The position numbers were made by a program, and so were the translations under genes. DNA of 64,000 nucleotides, from assembly GCA_012960505.1 (NCBI GenBank), contig DUBC01000052.1, positions 1 through 64,000 on the forward strand, in the 5' to 3' direction. A model generated the notes under the pieces. The model saw only the letters and a program-made list of their open reading frames with translations, was not told where the DNA came from and ran no database searches. Shown one piece after another: positions 18,752 through 27,752 of this stretch. The first letter of the stretch is position 1. Each line of letters opens with the position of its first letter. The DNA comes from Verrucomicrobiales bacterium (GTDB lineage: Bacteria; Verrucomicrobiota; Verrucomicrobiia; Verrucomicrobiales; DEV007).

Positions 18752-19813
18752 ATGATCAGAAAAACTCTCTCTGCTGCGATCGCAGCTTTTTTTACCATAT
18801 CCACTTCATCAGCCGCTGATACTCTTATGCTCAAAGGCAAATCAGGCCCAGGGAAAGGAAAGCACGTAGTTATTGTGACTGGTGACGAAGAATACCGTTC
18901 CGAGGAATCTGGTCCGATGCTTGGCAAAATTCTTTCTCAAAAGCACGGATTTGATTGCACTATAATATTTTCTTGGACTGATAATTATATTGATCCTAAT
19001 AACCAGAAAGGTCTTCGTGGATTAAAGGCACTTGATAGTGCGGACCTAATGATAATTGGGACAAGATTCCGTCAGCCTAACGCCGAAGAAGCTACACATA
19101 TTACCAAGTTTCTTAATGCCGGAAAACCGGTCATCGGATTCAGGACCGCAACGCATGCTTTTAACGGTGGCAATAAGTTTGGAACGGGAAATGGTGCAAT
19201 TGGTTTTGGAGCATTCGGACGAAAGGTTCTCGGTGAACAATGGATCAGCCATCATGGTGGACATAAAAGAGAAGGTGCGCGGGGAGTCATTGAGAAAAAG
19301 AACAAGGACCATGCAGTTCTCAATGGCGTGTCCGATGTCTTTGCTCCTTCCGACGTTTATGGCGTAAGGAACCTGACCGAAACAGATACTATATTATTGC
19401 GTGGCGCGGTTACAAAAACATTGGATCCAAAATCAGAAAATATTTCGGGAGGAAAAAATGATCCTATGCAGGCACTCGCATGGCTCCATCCATATCTTGC
19501 ACCTGACGGAAAAACCAAGGGCAATTCATTCTGCACAACTGCTGGTGCCTCATGCGATTTTGTGAGCGATGGGCTCCGTCGTATTGTTGTCAATGCTACC
19601 TACCACCTCACAGGTTTAACGGTACCAGCGAAAGCCGATGTCGACTATGTAGATCCATTTTTCCCTAGTTTTTATGGTTTCATTAGAGACAAGAACTGGT
19701 TCAAGGGACTAGACATGCAGTCAGAGGATTATGGTCTAGGAAAGACCCCTCATGCGTCTGATCCTTCAGGAAGTCCTGCATGGCCTCACCGTGCAACTCC
19801 CAAAAAGAGTTGA
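18752..19813 (+). CDS. ThuA-like domain protein, secreted
   Basis: This 353-aa protein has a signal peptide (residues 1-21). It shows the ThuA/trehalose-utilisation class I glutamine-amidotransferase-like fold: VIVTGDEEYRSEESGPMLGK at the N-terminus, then DSADLMIIGTRFR, then GKPVIGFRTATHAF. Later blocks include HHGGHKREGARG and MQALAWLHPYL. ThuA-like proteins are common beside sugar-oxidoreductase and DUF1080 genes in this phylum and probably act in sugar catabolism; the reaction is unknown. It stands alone on its strand with 247 bp of upstream non-coding sequence. Confidence 0.87.
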   Translation: MIRKTLSAAIAAFFTISTSSAADTLMLKGKSGPGKGKHVVIVTGDEEYRSEESGPMLGKILSQKHGFDCTIIFSWTDNYIDPNNQKGLRGLKALDSADLMIIGTRFRQPNAEEATHITKFLNAGKPVIGFRTATHAFNGGNKFGTGNGAIGFGAFGRKVLGEQWISHHGGHKREGARGVIEKKNKDHAVLNGVSDVFAPSDVYGVRNLTETDTILLRGAVTKTLDPKSENISGGKNDPMQALAWLHPYLAPDGKTKGNSFCTTAGASCDFVSDGLRRIVVNATYHLTGLTVPAKADVDYVDPFFPSFYGFIRDKNWFKGLDMQSEDYGLGKTPHASDPSGSPAWPHRATPKKS

Positions 19814-19834
19814 ACTAAGGCCCGGTTCTTAAAT

Positions 19835-20860
19835 TCAATTTAAATCCAAAAGAAATTCGATGTGCGCATGCACGATTTGTCCCATCGTGGATGCTTTATC
19901 AAATACGGAAGATTTATAATGCTCGGCTAACTCTGATCGTAGCTGTTCAACCTTTCCCGATGACGAAAGTTGTTCTTCCGACATTAGTCTAAGGAGAGAT
20001 CCTATCCGAAGTTTCGCACTTTTGTATCTCCGTGAAATGAGTGTTCTTTCCTCTTTCTGGTATTGCTCGATAGTTGTCTGGTTTAATAAATTCATAACCA
20101 TTTCAACGATCGGATAATTATCGGCAAAAAACTGTGCCAGATATATTTTGCGGCGACCTTCGTATGATTGTTGGTCAAAATCAATGGGCCTTACCCTGTA
20201 CTGAATCTCTTCAAAGTCGGGAGTAACATCAACGACATAATTAACTGCTCTCATGTCACCCAGTAATCGTACAAAACAACGCTCGTTGAACTTCACAAAT
20301 TCTTTGGCTACCCGAACTTCATTAATCTCATCACGCTGTAACCAATCTCGCAAAAATACATTCCCAGGAAGACCTGCAATGTGTTCTTCTATTAATGTGC
20401 CGCCATTGACCAGATAATTGATCCTAGTCGGAGATAAAATATGCTCAAGCTCCAGACCATAGAGTCGAGACGCGTCTGCTACCTTAACGTAATAGTGATC
20501 AAAATTATCATTGTAACGGTTAATGATCCGGATCCTGAAAGGTCGCGAATTGCCAAAAACACCAAAATCTATTCTCTCAACATCCAAATGCTTGATCTTG
20601 TTTGAATCACCACCCATTTTAAGATCAGCATAGATTTTAGTCAGTTTTGGTCTGAGTTCAGCCATCTCATCAGGCTGATACATCAAGGTTTGCCAATTCG
20701 TTTCGGATCCATCAGGAGATTCATATGGGATCGCTTCACTGAATCGATGAAGATCGTTGTATATTTTGGGTATAGTATCTATGTAGCGGCTATGCTTGAT
20801 CAGATAAGCCTCCAGTTCAGAACTTACAGGATACGCAATTTTCTTCTTTGAAATTTCCAT
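19835..20860 (-). CDS. Uncharacterised protein with APH/kinase-like motifs
   Basis: This 341-aa protein has no signal peptide. I do not recognise the family, but the order of motifs resembles an aminoglycoside-phosphotransferase-type kinase fold. It has an acceptable lysine (HYYVKVADA, K126), an Ile/Glu hinge-like stretch (GTLIEEHIAGLPGNVF, 154-169), a catalytic-loop-like GDMRAVNYVV (D202, N207) and a metal-loop-like RPIDFDQ (D227). The C-terminal third is helical. No classical Gly-rich loop is evident. It follows the small membrane-protein gene by 19 bp on the same strand, so the two probably work together. The kinase call is inference from motif spacing. Confidence 0.5.
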   Translation of the reverse strand: MEISKKKIAYPVSSELEAYLIKHSRYIDTIPKIYNDLHRFSEAIPYESPDGSETNWQTLMYQPDEMAELRPKLTKIYADLKMGGDSNKIKHLDVERIDFGVFGNSRPFRIRIINRYNDNFDHYYVKVADASRLYGLELEHILSPTRINYLVNGGTLIEEHIAGLPGNVFLRDWLQRDEINEVRVAKEFVKFNERCFVRLLGDMRAVNYVVDVTPDFEEIQYRVRPIDFDQQSYEGRRKIYLAQFFADNYPIVEMVMNLLNQTTIEQYQKEERTLISRRYKSAKLRIGSLLRLMSEEQLSSSGKVEQLRSELAEHYKSSVFDKASTMGQIVHAHIEFLLDLN

Positions 20861-20879
20861 CTATCCAAAACGAATGGTG

Positions 20880-21404
20880 TTATTGCTGCGGATCCTCTGA
20901 TTCTTCCTTTTTATCTTTTGGTTCTTTGGCTTGATCCATGCGTCCTTCAATCGCGCGTTTGAGATAAGGCAAACGATCCACTGTGATTGGAGCAAGTGCA
21001 ACGAACACCTTGCCTCCCCCCTGACATTGTATTTCCAGAGTTTTCATGTCTTCAGTAACAATTGCATTATCAATTTCAGTCCAATATATGACCTGAAGAT
21101 TTTTACTGGGAAGCCAGAAAGGAAATAATTCAATACCTAGAGGCGTAAGAATAATAAAAGCGTGCCTGACGCAATTTACTGCAACCCAAATACAAATTAG
21201 ACTCAAACAGAACAGTATAATAGTAATTATAAATCGAATTGAAACTTCATTAATTGCCTGACCCTTAAGAGCGGTATTCGACCACCACATCCAGAATGTA
21301 ATGCACAAGGAAGTTCCACCAAAAGCAACGAATGTCAGCGCTTGGCGTGCGCGGGTGAAGCGGAGCTCTTTTTCTGGTTCAGTTATTTTGCGTGGTTTGC
21401 CCAA
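20880..21404 (-). CDS. Small membrane protein, two TM segments, PH-like cytoplasmic part
   Basis: This 174-aa protein is unrecognised by name. Two hydrophobic hairpin segments lie at about residues 25-45 and 55-80. A beta-rich stretch follows (IILTPLGIELFPFW, VIYWTEIDNAIV), like the bacterial PH-type domains seen in YdbT-like membrane proteins. The tail is charged and Lys/Glu-rich. The start at 21404 is TTG; no ATG lies nearby in frame, so the true start is uncertain. The gene is directly upstream of the kinase-like gene and probably co-transcribed. Confidence 0.6.
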   Translation of the reverse strand: MGKPRKITEPEKELRFTRARQALTFVAFGGTSLCITFWMWWSNTALKGQAINEVSIRFIITIILFCLSLICIWVAVNCVRHAFIILTPLGIELFPFWLPSKNLQVIYWTEIDNAIVTEDMKTLEIQCQGGGKVFVALAPITVDRLPYLKRAIEGRMDQAKEPKDKKEESEDPQQ

Positions 21405-21528
21405 GGTAATGAAATCAGCAAAACGATATCAACAGAATCTGATCAATGCCATTATCATTCACAAAAGAACTTACTAGCAGTGCAGAAACTTTAGTTTTTT
21501 GCACTGTTAAGGGAAAAGAAAGGTTATT

Positions 21529-22614
21529 CTAATTTCCCTCTGCCTTCTGGGGCGCCTTAACATTCAGGTCCTGCTTTGAATTAATGGTCGAACCATCGAT
21601 GGCATGTAGGCCCAACAAAGACATAGCAAGATTACCAGCGTCTCCGTTACGAATTGGTTGCAGGCCATCAGATTCATACTTTGGATTCTTGTCCCCGGGA
21701 TCCTTCCGGCTAGAAGGGTTGATCTTGTACAGCTCATTGCCAGGAGATACATCAGGGCCCCAAACGTAAAATGGGATAGTGTAATTCAATTTTTCATCAG
21801 ACTTAGTGTGTGTCTTCGTTCGCAATCTTCCACCATGGTCAGCTGTGATTATCAAGGCGGTTTTGCCTTTCATTTGTTCGTTAGTATCAATGAAATCAAA
21901 TAATTTTCCTATAATCCAATTCATCTTAGAAACTGCAGAGATGTAAACAGACTTTGGCTGGATGTCCCACCCATTAGCATGACCAGCAGTGTCCGGGTCA
22001 CGCAAATGCAACATGCTAAAACCATAAGGAGTCTTGGCGAGAGATTCGGTGAAGGATTTGATAAGCTCTTCTGTTTTCGCATTAAAATGGTAATGATCTA
22101 TTTTATCTTTACCATTATCCTCACCCTGTGTGTCAGCTCTGCCGATCCGATCATTATAACTTAAATCGTAGAGAACAAATTTTCCCTTGCTGCTAAAAAG
22201 AGCCGTCTTTAATCCTTGATCATGAGCAACGTCAAAGGCGCTGACAATGTAAGCTTTTTTGTTTCTATGAAGTATTTGGCCGATCTTTGGGGTGCTGTTT
22301 TCGATCCAGGCGTGTCCCGCTTCACCCAAGACCCCACGTCCTGTCAGCATGCATGTATGGTTTGGCAGCGTGACGGTATAATTAAAGTCAGTCCTTGCGT
22401 TATGGGTATGCGCGCCTTCCTTTATTATCCGGTAAAAATTGGGAGCCCATTTTTCACCTAGGAATTCAACCGCATCCGGCCTTAATCCGTCACAACTGAT
22501 TAAGATTACATGTTCGGTCTTATTTTTGTCTTGGGAAAAAGAACACAACAGGCCGAAACAAAATAAATAAAACGTCAATAATTGACGAAAAAACTTTGGG
22601 GGATGGTTTCTCAC
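21529..22614 (-). CDS. Secreted type I phosphodiesterase/nucleotide pyrophosphatase-like (alkaline phosphatase superfamily)
   Basis: This 361-aa protein has a signal peptide (about residues 1-26). Alkaline-phosphatase-superfamily metal motifs are visible: ILISCDGLRPDAV, the Thr-nucleophile region NYTVTLPNHTCMLTGR, LRDPDTAGHANGWD and TADHGG. This pattern fits nucleotide pyrophosphatase/phosphodiesterase-like enzymes acting on phosphodiesters outside the cytoplasm. The start is a GTG at 22614, 44 bp after the glutaredoxin gene stop. The order proS-glutaredoxin-phosphodiesterase on one strand suggests a shared transcript. Confidence 0.88.
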   Translation of the reverse strand: MRNHPPKFFRQLLTFYLFCFGLLCSFSQDKNKTEHVILISCDGLRPDAVEFLGEKWAPNFYRIIKEGAHTHNARTDFNYTVTLPNHTCMLTGRGVLGEAGHAWIENSTPKIGQILHRNKKAYIVSAFDVAHDQGLKTALFSSKGKFVLYDLSYNDRIGRADTQGEDNGKDKIDHYHFNAKTEELIKSFTESLAKTPYGFSMLHLRDPDTAGHANGWDIQPKSVYISAVSKMNWIIGKLFDFIDTNEQMKGKTALIITADHGGRLRTKTHTKSDEKLNYTIPFYVWGPDVSPGNELYKINPSSRKDPGDKNPKYESDGLQPIRNGDAGNLAMSLLGLHAIDGSTINSKQDLNVKAPQKAEGN

Positions 22615-22658
22615 AGGGAATTAATATGAAGGTTATTTGAATAAATAAAATAAAAATA

Positions 22659-22931
22659 TTAATCAGGTTCTAGACCACATGTTTGCAGAAAAATTTCAAG
22701 CTCTTCGATCCCAAAATCAGAAAGGATTTTATCTACCATCCCTTCCATGTGAAAACGCAAACTGGGAGCAAAATTTTGCCCAGTGATTCGAATCATTTCT
22801 TCGAATTTCGCATCATCATCAATGACATCATATTCGCGGTACCTATATCCTTTCTGATCGAGCCAGGCGATAACAGCGACGCACCAAGGACAGCCGGGCT
22901 TAACATAAAGATCAATGTTCGGGTCGGACAT
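22659..22931 (-). CDS. Glutaredoxin
   Basis: This 90-aa protein is the usual size of a glutaredoxin. It has the dithiol active site C14-P-W-C17 in YVKPGCPWCVAVIAWL. It would reduce protein or glutathione mixed disulfides in the cytoplasm. The usual T-V-P cis-proline segment is represented only loosely by NFAPSLRF, which is atypical and may mean altered substrate binding. It starts 12 bp after the proS stop, consistent with co-transcription. Confidence 0.85.
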   Translation of the reverse strand: MSDPNIDLYVKPGCPWCVAVIAWLDQKGYRYREYDVIDDDAKFEEMIRITGQNFAPSLRFHMEGMVDKILSDFGIEELEIFLQTCGLEPD

Positions 22932-22943
22932 TATCTACATTAT

Positions 22944-24479
22944 CTAATACGCCTTTGAAAAGACTATCCTGCGTGAACTCGGTTGACCTGTCAGAATGCA
23001 GGTCCCCTCCTCGGCATATTGTTCTCCATGAGGAATGCATCGGATAGTAACCTTATATTCTTTCGCAATCTTTTCTTCGTCTTCATTTGATCCTGCCCAA
23101 TGACACAAGGCGAAACCTCCATGAATTTCCGGTTTTCCAGTATTCGAAGGGGTAAAAAATTCTATGAATTCCTCCATACTATCAATTCTTTTCATGTTGT
23201 CTTCTTTGAGACGGGTCGCGCGCTCTAAGAGTGAGGACTGGATATCTTCGAGTACCTTTGCTACTTCCTGAAGAAATTCTTCATTAGGTATAAATTCTTT
23301 ATCCTTAGGTGATCGATCACGACGGGTAACCGCTACGCTTCCTTTTTCAATGTCACGGGGGCCAATCTCAACACGTAAAGGTACACCTTTTTTAATCCAT
23401 TCCCAGTTCTTCGCGCCGCCCTGCATGTCTCTTTTGTCAATCTCAACCCGAATAGGTAATTCTCCATAACTAGAGGAGCTGAGTGATTTTGCGAGACTTT
23501 CGGCAGCAATTATAACTGCATCACGATTTTCTTCCTTAGGAATTACAGGCAAAATAACAACCTGAGTCGGAGCAACCATTGGAGGAATTATGACCCCATC
23601 ATCATCACCATGCGCCATGACCAAAGTGCCTACTAAGCGTGTGCTAACGCCCCAGCTAGTGGTCCATCCAAATTGCTTTGTGCCATCACGGCCAGCAAAA
23701 CTAATGTCTGACGCTTTACTGAAATTCTGTCCAAGAAAATGGGAAGTTCCTGCCTGAATTGATTTTTTGTCTTGAACCATAGCCTCAATGCAAAGGGTCC
23801 GGTCAGCGCCAGGGAACCTTTCATTTTCTGTTTTTTCACCAGTGATGACAGGTATGGCTAAATGTTCACGCGCAAACTTCTCATAAATGTCCAGAATTTT
23901 TTCGGTTTCCTCCCAAGCCTCATCAGACGTTTCGTGAACCGTATGTCCTTCCTGCCACAGAAATTCAGCTGTCCGTAAAAACAACCTCGGCCGCATTTCC
24001 CATCGCATGACATTGGCCCACTGATTAATTAATAATGGTAAATCCCTGTAACTCTCTATCCACCGAGCAAAGGCTGCCCCTATTATGGTTTCTGAAGTTG
24101 GACGAATAATGAAAGGTTCTGACAGCTCACCAGTAGGCACCAGCTTGGTCTTTCCACTTTCATCCTTTTGAGCTTCGAGCCGATGATGTGTTACAACAGC
24201 ACATTCCGTAGCAAAGCCTTCAGCATGTTCCGCCTCCTTTTCCAAATAGGAGAGCGGAATAAGAAGGGGGAAATATGCATTTTTATGACCCGTTGCCTTA
24301 AACATTGAGTCTAGCTGACTTTGGATTTGTTCCCATAAACCGTATCCCCATGGCTTAATGACCATGCAACCACGAACTTCTGAATTCTCTGCGAGATCAG
24401 CTGCCCTTACGACTTGTTGATACCACTCGGGAAAATCTTCTTGCCGGCTCGGACTGATGGCATTTTGAGGTTTGGCCAT
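22944..24479 (-). CDS. proS: Prolyl-tRNA synthetase, archaeal/eukaryotic-like (type 3) class IIa
   Basis: This 511-aa enzyme charges tRNA-Pro with proline in the cytoplasm. It lacks the inserted editing domain of the classic ~570-aa bacterial form and has the short ProS type 3 layout. Motif 2 and its surroundings are clear: FIIRPTSETIIGAAFARWI, then INQWANVMRWEMRPRLFLRT, and GHTVHET. The anticodon-binding domain follows, with a C-terminal Cys-containing zinc-like region ending SSRRIVFSKAY. I chose the ATG at 24479 (MAKPQNAISPSRQEDFPEWY) because the family normally starts just before this block. The 39 extra residues reachable from 24596 overlap the divergent gene's promoter and look non-coding. 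Confidence 0.93.
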   Translation of the reverse strand: MAKPQNAISPSRQEDFPEWYQQVVRAADLAENSEVRGCMVIKPWGYGLWEQIQSQLDSMFKATGHKNAYFPLLIPLSYLEKEAEHAEGFATECAVVTHHRLEAQKDESGKTKLVPTGELSEPFIIRPTSETIIGAAFARWIESYRDLPLLINQWANVMRWEMRPRLFLRTAEFLWQEGHTVHETSDEAWEETEKILDIYEKFAREHLAIPVITGEKTENERFPGADRTLCIEAMVQDKKSIQAGTSHFLGQNFSKASDISFAGRDGTKQFGWTTSWGVSTRLVGTLVMAHGDDDGVIIPPMVAPTQVVILPVIPKEENRDAVIIAAESLAKSLSSSSYGELPIRVEIDKRDMQGGAKNWEWIKKGVPLRVEIGPRDIEKGSVAVTRRDRSPKDKEFIPNEEFLQEVAKVLEDIQSSLLERATRLKEDNMKRIDSMEEFIEFFTPSNTGKPEIHGGFALCHWAGSNEDEEKIAKEYKVTIRCIPHGEQYAEEGTCILTGQPSSRRIVFSKAY

Positions 24480-24572
24480 AATTTTAGCCCATATGTTCGT
24501 CTCGAGATTGAGATTTGCAAATTCTTGCAACTTTGCTTGATGGAATTTTTGATATTTGACACGATAGAACAC

Positions 24573-25388
24573 ATGAAAAATCAAACCCGCCGTCATTTTT
24601 TAAGGCACTCCTCAATTGGAGCCGCGGCAATTGCTGCTTCCTCATCCAAACTATTTGCTAACTTCGCTGATTCGGAAGAGGGCTTTATAGATCTATTTGA
24701 TGGGAAAACGTTGAACGGATGGCACAAAAATCCTCAGAGGATAGGACATGGGACTGGAGGCGTTTGGAAAGTTGAGGATGGAAGTATCACTGGCGAACAA
24801 GATCCCCCGGGCTCAGGAAATGGAGGAATTTTACTCACTGATGCTAAATTCGGTGACTTTGAACTTAGACTTGATATTAAACCTGACTGGGGAGTTTGTA
24901 GCGGTCTATTTCTTAGAGGCAATGATAAGGGCCAATGCTTCCAAATGATGGTCGATTATCATGATGCGGGCAATATAGGACACATTTATGGAGAAGGAAC
25001 CGGAGGTTTTAATACTCGGCCATTCGATATTGATGGGAAAATGAAAGATGGAAAACTGATTGGTCTTAAGCCGAAACCAAAAGGAGAAAAACCAAAAATT
25101 AATTATTCTATTTCCGGTGAAAAGTTTTGCTCACTATATAATGTAAATGATTGGAACAAGGTCAGAGTCAAATGTGTTGGGAAGCATCCAAAAATCGAAA
25201 CTTGGATCAATAATGAAAAAGTTTGTGAATTTGATGCGGCTAGCTACACAGGCTCAGGATTTGACCGTGAAAAAATAGCACAAACTCTTGGAACTAAAGG
25301 AAGCATTGCAGTGCAGGTTCACGGTGGCGGTAGCTGGCCGAAAGGCGCCAAATGTAAGTGGCGCAATATTCGTATCAAAGAACTGTAA
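24573..25388 (+). CDS. DUF1080 (3-keto-disaccharide hydrolase-like) protein, Tat-exported
   Basis: This protein of about 271 aa starts at the ATG at 24573, which gives a twin-arginine leader (TRRHFLRHSSIGAAAIAASS). The upstream in-frame extension to 24414 would run into proS and is not credible. The DUF1080 fold is clear: GFIDLFDGKTLNGWHK, FGDFELRLDIKPDWGVCSGL, FLRGNDKGQC, and a terminal WRNIRIKEL. It is divergent from proS across a 93-bp gap and convergent with the M20 peptidase gene. It is one of four separate DUF1080 genes or gene remnants in the window. Confidence 0.88.
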   Translation: MKNQTRRHFLRHSSIGAAAIAASSSKLFANFADSEEGFIDLFDGKTLNGWHKNPQRIGHGTGGVWKVEDGSITGEQDPPGSGNGGILLTDAKFGDFELRLDIKPDWGVCSGLFLRGNDKGQCFQMMVDYHDAGNIGHIYGEGTGGFNTRPFDIDGKMKDGKLIGLKPKPKGEKPKINYSISGEKFCSLYNVNDWNKVRVKCVGKHPKIETWINNEKVCEFDAASYTGSGFDREKIAQTLGTKGSIAVQVHGGGSWPKGAKCKWRNIRIKEL

Positions 25389-25408
25389 AATCCTTTAGGT
25401 TCTAAGGT

Positions 25409-26575
25409 TCAAGCCTTGGCACGTTCAAGAAATTCCTTATAGAACAACGCACCCGCCGCTAGATCCGTCTCTTTGATCCATTCGTCAGCAGTATGTGCCT
25501 GGTCAATGTGCCCGGGCCCAGCTGCAACGGCTGGTATTCCTCCTTCCGCAGATAAGACAGCAGCATCACAGAACCAGGGAGCACCAACTAATTTAGGTTC
25601 ATTCGATAAATCGAATAACCCTTTAATAAAAGGGTTATCGGCTGGAGTATTAAGTGGTTCACATCGGAGCTTGATGTCTATTTTAATTTCATTGAGCTTA
25701 TGATTTCGAAGAAAATTTTTAAACAAATTTAGAGCATCTTCTCCTCTCAGTTGAGGCGTTAAGCGAAAATCAATTTCAATCGTACACTCTTCTGAAACAA
25801 TGTTGGTGCGGGTTCCTCCTGCAATGACTCCAATGTTGATTGTGGGATAGCCAAGCAATTCATCAAAATATTCACTACTTGAAAGATCCGATCGAAAATC
25901 ACTTTCTAATAGTCTTATCAGTTCAACCATTTTACTTATAGCACTATCACCCTGCTCAGGCATTGACCCATGCGCGGCTTGACCCATTGATGTGATTTTT
26001 AACCATAGAGTGCCCTTGTGCCTGTAGACCAAATCATTTCCAGTAGGTTCACCAACTAGAGCAAAGTCATATTCGCTACCATATTTTTTCGCAAAGTGCC
26101 TTGAGCCGGGCTGACCCGTTTCCTCGCCCATGAATCCTGCAAACGTAACTCCAATGTCCAAGTCTCTAATCTTTTCAGAACCTATTTCGGACAATGCCCA
26201 AAGCATTGCCGCTAAAGTTCCTTTTGTGTCCGAGGCCCCTCGGCCGTAAATTTTACCGTCGCTCCGTTGCCCACCAAAGGGGTCCACTGTCATGCCTCCG
26301 ACTCCAACTGTGTCAAGGTGCGGCCCAAGTAAAATCTGCGGCTTTTCTTCAAAACCTGGAAATCGGCCTATCACGTTTGGCCTGTCTGGTTCGACTTCAT
26401 CGTACCAAACTTCAGCGCCAATTTTCTTCAAAAAATTGCCAACTGCTCTGGCCATTTCAAGTTCTCCAGTATTTTCCAGCTCTGTGCCTGGATCACCATC
26501 AGGATTGACGCTTGGAATCCTGATAAATGATGAAAGAAGCTTATTTAGCGTTGTCGGATCTGTCCGATTCTCCAT
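25409..26575 (-). CDS. M20 family metallopeptidase (ArgE/DapE/CPG2-like deacylase)
   Basis: This 388-aa cytoplasmic enzyme has the binuclear-zinc motifs of family M20: GPHLDTVGVGGM (His and Asp ligands), GRGASDTKGTLAAM, the catalytic Glu pair in FAGFMGEETGQPGSRHF, and a terminal GPGHIDQAHTADEWI His ligand. The dimerisation insert (HKGTLWLKI ... AHGSMPEQGDSAI) is also present. Such enzymes hydrolyse N-acyl amino acids, for example N-acetylornithine or N-succinyl-diaminopimelate. The exact substrate cannot be read from sequence, so no gene symbol is given. Confidence 0.9.
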   Translation of the reverse strand: MENRTDPTTLNKLLSSFIRIPSVNPDGDPGTELENTGELEMARAVGNFLKKIGAEVWYDEVEPDRPNVIGRFPGFEEKPQILLGPHLDTVGVGGMTVDPFGGQRSDGKIYGRGASDTKGTLAAMLWALSEIGSEKIRDLDIGVTFAGFMGEETGQPGSRHFAKKYGSEYDFALVGEPTGNDLVYRHKGTLWLKITSMGQAAHGSMPEQGDSAISKMVELIRLLESDFRSDLSSSEYFDELLGYPTINIGVIAGGTRTNIVSEECTIEIDFRLTPQLRGEDALNLFKNFLRNHKLNEIKIDIKLRCEPLNTPADNPFIKGLFDLSNEPKLVGAPWFCDAAVLSAEGGIPAVAAGPGHIDQAHTADEWIKETDLAAGALFYKEFLERAKA

Positions 26576-26911
26576 TCCTCTGACTTTCAGTTTTTTCTTA
26601 TCCTATCTTGGTTTAAAAAAGGCTCCAAACTATTAAAGATACTTCCTATTATCAGGGCCAAAGAGGGTCTGATGGAACAAAATTATATATTTTTTAGCTA
26701 ATTTCAGTTTCTCTCTGAAAAAAGCTCTAACGGGTATTTATTAAGGAAATCTTAATCATTGATATTAAAAAAATGAAAACATTGTTTCTTTTTTGTATTC
26801 AAAGAAGGTTTTGATTTATTGAAATAGGCAAAAATCATTGACATTACGGTCAGAAATAGGCATTAATACTCTTCCCTTAATACATCCCCCCTATAGAAAA
26901 AAATTTAAATC
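26576..26911. other. 336-bp A+T-rich intergenic region
   Basis: The region lies between two divergently transcribed genes. It is A+T-rich, with poly-A/T runs, and shows no convincing ORF, tRNA or long hairpin. The only site I would name is the promoter-like TTGACA listed separately, which would drive the proline-rich membrane protein gene. Confidence 0.5.
26838..26867 (+). promoter_or_regulatory. Possible sigma-70-type promoter upstream of the Pro/Ala-rich membrane protein
   Basis: A perfect -35 hexamer TTGACA (26838-26843) is followed after 17-18 bp by CATTAA/ATTAAT, a weak -10 match. The site lies about 45 bp before the ATG at 26912. The spacing is right but the -10 is poor, so this is only a candidate. 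Confidence 0.35.
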
Positions 26912-27616
26912 ATGAGCGAAGAAAATCCTCAAGCCCCAGCACCAGAAGATAAATCATCTTCCGTTCCTTTAAAAAAAGAGACCACACGTGTCACTCTTAA
27001 AGCATCCGAGGGTGCAGCTCCGCCACCGCCGGCCCCTGCAGCTCCTAAGCCTGCAGCTCCAGCACAAGCAACTCAACCATTAGCTCCGGCTCCACCTTCA
27101 AGCGCAAAAACAGTTCCATTGAGTCCTGCGCCAGCAGCTTCGAGCCCCGCAACGCAATCCGCTCCACCTCAAGCCACTGTCAAACTTCAACCATCGCAGC
27201 CGGGTGCTGCAAGTACACCAGGTGGACTAGTGGCACCTATTTCAACTGGAAAACTTTCTGCTAGCTTGGATGATGATGGCGAAGAGACCGGCGTCACTCC
27301 ACTCGCGTGGGTTTGCGTCGGTTTAGCTTTTGTTGTACTTTTGATAGAAGCAGCAAGTTCTCCAATCTTGTCTCAACAGACCCTAGCAGATGAAAAAGCA
27401 GGCAATAAATCATGGGGAATTCCTTACAATGATTATGATCGTAAATACAATCCACAGGTAGACAATAAGGAGAACAAAGAAGCGAAAACTTTCAAGTTCA
27501 CTAAATATAATAAGAATAATAAGAAAGTCGCTCCTAAGAATCTGTTTCCTGCAGAATACAAAAGAAAATTGCCCACCAAAGAGTATGATGCTTACAGGGG
27601 TGAACAGAATAATTAA
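26912..27616 (+). CDS. Pro/Ala-rich single-pass membrane protein of unknown function
   Basis: This 234-aa protein has a low-complexity N-terminal half (~10-110) rich in Pro, Ala, Ser and Gln, presumably disordered and cytoplasmic. One transmembrane helix follows (TPLAWVCVGLAFVVLLIEAA, ~130-150), then a charged, Lys/Asn-rich extracytoplasmic tail (DYDRKYNPQVDNKENKEAK). I do not recognise a domain. It is the first gene on its strand before a 23-codon hydrophobic ORF and trxA. The architecture would fit an envelope scaffold protein, but nothing in the sequence shows a function. Confidence 0.7.
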   Translation: MSEENPQAPAPEDKSSSVPLKKETTRVTLKASEGAAPPPPAPAAPKPAAPAQATQPLAPAPPSSAKTVPLSPAPAASSPATQSAPPQATVKLQPSQPGAASTPGGLVAPISTGKLSASLDDDGEETGVTPLAWVCVGLAFVVLLIEAASSPILSQQTLADEKAGNKSWGIPYNDYDRKYNPQVDNKENKEAKTFKFTKYNKNNKKVAPKNLFPAEYKRKLPTKEYDAYRGEQNN

Positions 27617-27657
27617 GGTCTAACTTTTCATTATCGTATTTAAACATTTTTATACCA

Positions 27658-27729
27658 ATGCCAGCAGCAATCATTCTTACACTTGTTTCTATTGTAGTTC
27701 TTGCCCTTGAATACTTGGCCAGGGCCTAA
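27658..27729 (+). CDS. Possible 23-aa hydrophobic microprotein
   Basis: ATG at 27658 to TAA at 27729 encodes a single hydrophobic helix (MPAAIILTLVSIVVLALEYL, then ARA). It lies between the Pro-rich membrane protein and trxA on the same strand, 23 bp before the trxA start. There is no clear Shine-Dalgarno sequence. The composition, with clean start and stop flanking a TM-like segment, is suggestive. A chance ORF of this length is also easy to obtain. Confidence 0.3.
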   Translation: MPAAIILTLVSIVVLALEYLARA

Positions 27730-27752
27730 GCTTTTTTTCATCTATAGGAAAA

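Noticed and set aside
24480-24596. Longer N-terminus for ProS
   Set aside because: The added 39 residues match nothing in ProS families and would overlap the divergent gene's promoter and start.
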